From DAIDKA01 sp036267975 (GTDB lineage Bacteria; Pseudomonadota; Gammaproteobacteria; Steroidobacterales; Steroidobacteraceae), in NCBI GenBank assembly GCA_036267975.1, contig DATAVA010000041.1, positions 37,644-101,643 on the forward strand: a stretch of DNA of 64,000 bases. The letters run 5' to 3'. The position numbers and the translations under genes are program-made. The notes under the pieces are model-generated. The model worked only from the letters and a program-made list of their open reading frames with translations, ran no database searches and was not told the origin of the DNA. Shown piece after piece: positions 61,936 to 64,000 of this stretch. How positions within the stretch are numbered: the first letter of the stretch is position 1; every line of letters begins with the position of its first letter.

Positions 61936-62856
61936 ATGGAGCGCAGGATCATTCTTCAAGGTGCCCTCACCGGGCTCGTCGGTCTGTCGCTCGCACCGCT
62001 CGCCCGGGCCCTCGCAGCGGACGCACCGACGCTGACCCCTCTCAACGACAAGCTCGCCGTCGTGCGCGCGGGCCAGGACAACGTGGTGGCCCTGTCGGGC
62101 GACGATGGCCTGCTGCTCGTCGACAGCGGCAGTCCCGGCGCCACGGATGCGCTGCTGGCGCAGTTGCGGAAGCTCCCGGGCGGCGGCCATGTCCATACCC
62201 TCATCAATACGCATTACCACGCCGATCAGACCGGCGGGAACGCGCAGCTGGGCAAGTCGGGCGCCACCATCATCGCGCACGCGAAGACGAAGCAATGGCT
62301 GCAGACGGAGCATTACGATCCGTCGACCGAAAGCTACGTCAAGGCGCAGCCGCCGGCGGCGTGGCCGACGCAGGTCTTCTACGCAACGGGCACGCTGAAC
62401 GCCGGCGGTGAGCACATCGATTACGGCCACCTCGTAGCGGCGCATACGGAAGGGGACTGCTACGTGTACTTTCGCGATTCGAACGTGCTCGCGGTGGGAC
62501 ATGTGGCCGCGCCGGTGGCCGATCCGGAACTGGACTGGTTTGCGGGTGGCTGGCTGGGGGGGCGCCTTGATGCGCTCACTCTGCTGCATAAGCTCGCCGA
62601 CGACAGGACGCAGATCGTGCCGGCCTACGGCCCCGTCATCAATCGCGGCGAGCTGGCGGCGGAGCTTGACCTGCTGCAGACGGTCTATACGCGCATGACC
62701 GATGATCTGCGCAAGGGCTTCAGCGCCCAGGACATGCTGGATGCGGGTGTGCTGAACGGACTGGCGCGGACCTGGACCGATCCGAAGAAATTCGTGTACG
62801 ACGCCTTCAAGGGTCTATGGGGCTACCAGGACTCGGTCGCCCCGAACATCGTATGA
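61936..62856 (+). CDS. Exported metallo-beta-lactamase-fold protein with altered metal site
   Basis: 306 aa. A Tat-like signal (MERRIILQGALTGLVGLSLAPLARALA) precedes an MBL-fold domain. The first metal site is complete: His93, His95 and His170. In the second, Asp97 stays, but the residue after it, normally His, is Gln98 (HYHADQTGGN); the bridging Asp is His189 (LAVGHVA), and the last His is Tyr231 (VPAYGPV). The enzyme may therefore hold one metal, or use a different chemistry. An AAGGCAGG precedes the ATG at 61936. It lies 19 nt after the DUF1552 gene. Confidence 0.88.
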   Translation: MERRIILQGALTGLVGLSLAPLARALAADAPTLTPLNDKLAVVRAGQDNVVALSGDDGLLLVDSGSPGATDALLAQLRKLPGGGHVHTLINTHYHADQTGGNAQLGKSGATIIAHAKTKQWLQTEHYDPSTESYVKAQPPAAWPTQVFYATGTLNAGGEHIDYGHLVAAHTEGDCYVYFRDSNVLAVGHVAAPVADPELDWFAGGWLGGRLDALTLLHKLADDRTQIVPAYGPVINRGELAAELDLLQTVYTRMTDDLRKGFSAQDMLDAGVLNGLARTWTDPKKFVYDAFKGLWGYQDSVAPNIV

Positions 62857-62864
62857 GGTGCATC

Positions 62865-64000
62865 ATGGCACGGTGGCTCATCGCAGCAGCAGGCGCCCTG
62901 GCCGTGGCAGGCATTGCCCACGCAGACAGCGGGCTGGCCGATCTGGTCCAGGCCGGCGATGACACCGCGGCGCTGAAACTGATCGACTCGGGCGCGGATG
63001 TGAACGTCAAGCAGGGTGATGGTGCCACCGCACTGGACTGGGCCACCTACCGGCTCGACACGCGCCTGGTGAAGGATCTGCTCAAGCACCATGCCGACCC
63101 CAACGCCATGAACAGTTTCGGCTCGGCCCCGCTGATCGAGGCGATCAAGGCCAACAATGTCGAGCTGGTCGAAATGCTGCTCGATGCAGGTGCCCATGCG
63201 GATGCACCGAATGCGGATGGCCAGACGGCGCTGATGCTGGCCGCGCGCATCGGCGCGTTGCCGATCGCGAAGCTGCTGCTGGCGCATGGCGCGGACGTCA
63301 ACGCACGCGAACAGTGGCAGGGCCAAACCGCGGTGATGTGGGCGGCGGCGCAGAATTACCCGCAGATGACGCAGCTGCTCGTTGATCACGGCGCGAAGGT
63401 GAATATCCGCGCCGCCTACTATGACTGGCTGGACAATGCCACGCAGATCACCTCGGAGCCGCGCGCCCAGTACCGGCCCGAAGGCGGCCTGACGCCCCTG
63501 CTCTATGCGATCCGCGGCGGCTGTCAGGCGTGCGTGGAGACCATGCTCAAGGCCGGTGCGAACGTGAACACGCCGACGCCCGAGGGCGTGACGCCACTGA
63601 TGACGGCCATCGACAACCTGCACTACGGGATCGCGAAGTACCTGCTGCAGCAGGGCGCGAATCCGCGCACCTGGGACTGGTACGGGCGCACGCCACTGTG
63701 GGTGGCCGTCGACATGCACAGCTACATCCAGCGTGCGGGTCGCGGTGGCTATGGCCTGCAGACCCAGCCCAATGGGCACGGCCCGGCGCATGAAGACAAT
63801 ACGACCGCGGTGGACATCGTGAACATGCTCCTGGCCAAGGGCGTCGATCCGAACGTGCAGCTGAATCTGCACCGCCCGAGCCACGGTGCAAACAACGGCC
63901 GCTTCACCGATGACCTGGTGAGGACCGGCTGCACGCCGCTGCTGCGGGCGGCGATGTCACACGACAATGAACTCGTCACCGTGCTGCTGCAGCACGGCGC
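62865..64000 (+). CDS. Exported ankyrin-repeat protein (3' end outside window)
   Basis: 378 complete codons without a stop. A signal peptide (MARWLIAAAGALAVAGIAHA) is followed by ankyrin repeats: LKLIDSGADVNVKQGDG, VKDLLKHHADPNAMNSFG, VEMLLDAGAHADAPNADG, AKLLLAHGADVNAREQW, TQLLVDHGAKVNIR, METMLKAGANVNTPTPEG-like and VNMLLAKGVDPNVQLN. The ATG at 62865 follows a GAGGTG and lies 8 nt after the MBL gene, so it belongs to the DUF1592 operon. Export of ankyrin repeats to the periplasm suggests a scaffold for the neighbouring exported proteins, which is inference. Confidence 0.9.
   Translation, partial: MARWLIAAAGALAVAGIAHADSGLADLVQAGDDTAALKLIDSGADVNVKQGDGATALDWATYRLDTRLVKDLLKHHADPNAMNSFGSAPLIEAIKANNVELVEMLLDAGAHADAPNADGQTALMLAARIGALPIAKLLLAHGADVNAREQWQGQTAVMWAAAQNYPQMTQLLVDHGAKVNIRAAYYDWLDNATQITSEPRAQYRPEGGLTPLLYAIRGGCQACVETMLKAGANVNTPTPEGVTPLMTAIDNLHYGIAKYLLQQGANPRTWDWYGRTPLWVAVDMHSYIQRAGRGGYGLQTQPNGHGPAHEDNTTAVDIVNMLLAKGVDPNVQLNLHRPSHGANNGRFTDDLVRTGCTPLLRAAMSHDNELVTVLLQHG

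Overview
The window is about 64 kb of high-GC DNA (roughly two thirds G+C by eye), densely coding, with no rRNA, no CRISPR array, no transposase or integrase and one tRNA gene. The gene content (edd-eda Entner-Doudoroff genes, glutamate-dependent heme synthesis with zinc-type HemB and aerobic HemF, mutY-yggX, rlpA, a Yej/Dpp-like peptide transporter) points to a free-living aerobic gammaproteobacterium. The many polysaccharide/ester hydrolases, DUF1592/DUF1552 proteins and HTH-propeller proteins suggest a soil or plant-matter lineage such as Steroidobacteraceae/Nevskiales relatives; that placement is a guess from gene content, not a phylogeny.

Layout. 1-1754: minus-strand pair of secreted enzymes (partial phosphoesterase, CE15-like esterase). 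1773-7116: sugar-acid catabolism, zwf plus a coupled ankyrin gene on the minus strand, divergent from edd-eda. 7184-16206: one very tight heme operon, hemA-hemL-[histidine kinase-response regulator]-hemC-hemD-hemB-hemE-hemF, joined mostly by 4-nt overlaps. 16223-20145: the minus-strand Anbu cluster (circularly permuted ATP-grasp, alpha-E, transglutaminase-like, Anbu peptidase). 20236-21772: mutY, yggX and tRNA-Phe(GAA) with its own promoter. 21773-28200: a less GC-biased accessory stretch with a DUF3857 transglutaminase, a TIR-TolB-TPR protein and a beta-helix membrane protein. 28375-35056: repeat lipoprotein, zinc-ribbon protein, ICMT-like methyltransferase, DUF4142, MgtC-like and DUF3750 proteins. 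35053-43790: S9 peptidase, rlpA, peptide ABC transporter, PNPOx-like protein. 43868-54663: secreted protein opposite an HTH-TM-propeller protein, DUF72, UdgX, an orphan CheB-CheR-kinase-receiver protein, hemerythrin, GH13 glucosidase. 54777-64000: small acidic protein, tannase-family esterase, pseudokinase-TonB fusion, then an exported operon DUF1592-DUF1552-metallo-beta-lactamase-ankyrin that runs off the right end.

The strongest leads for unusual biology are: the two-component system embedded inside the heme operon; the Anbu cluster whose transglutaminase-like member has lost two of its three catalytic residues; the HTH-membrane-propeller protein with helically phased direct repeats just upstream of its start; the kinase-fold protein lacking both catalytic aspartates and fused to a TonB-like domain; and the operon in which a metallo-beta-lactamase-fold protein has a rewritten second metal site next to two large exported proteins. 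All functional statements are from reading the sequence and knowledge of the families; no searches were run.
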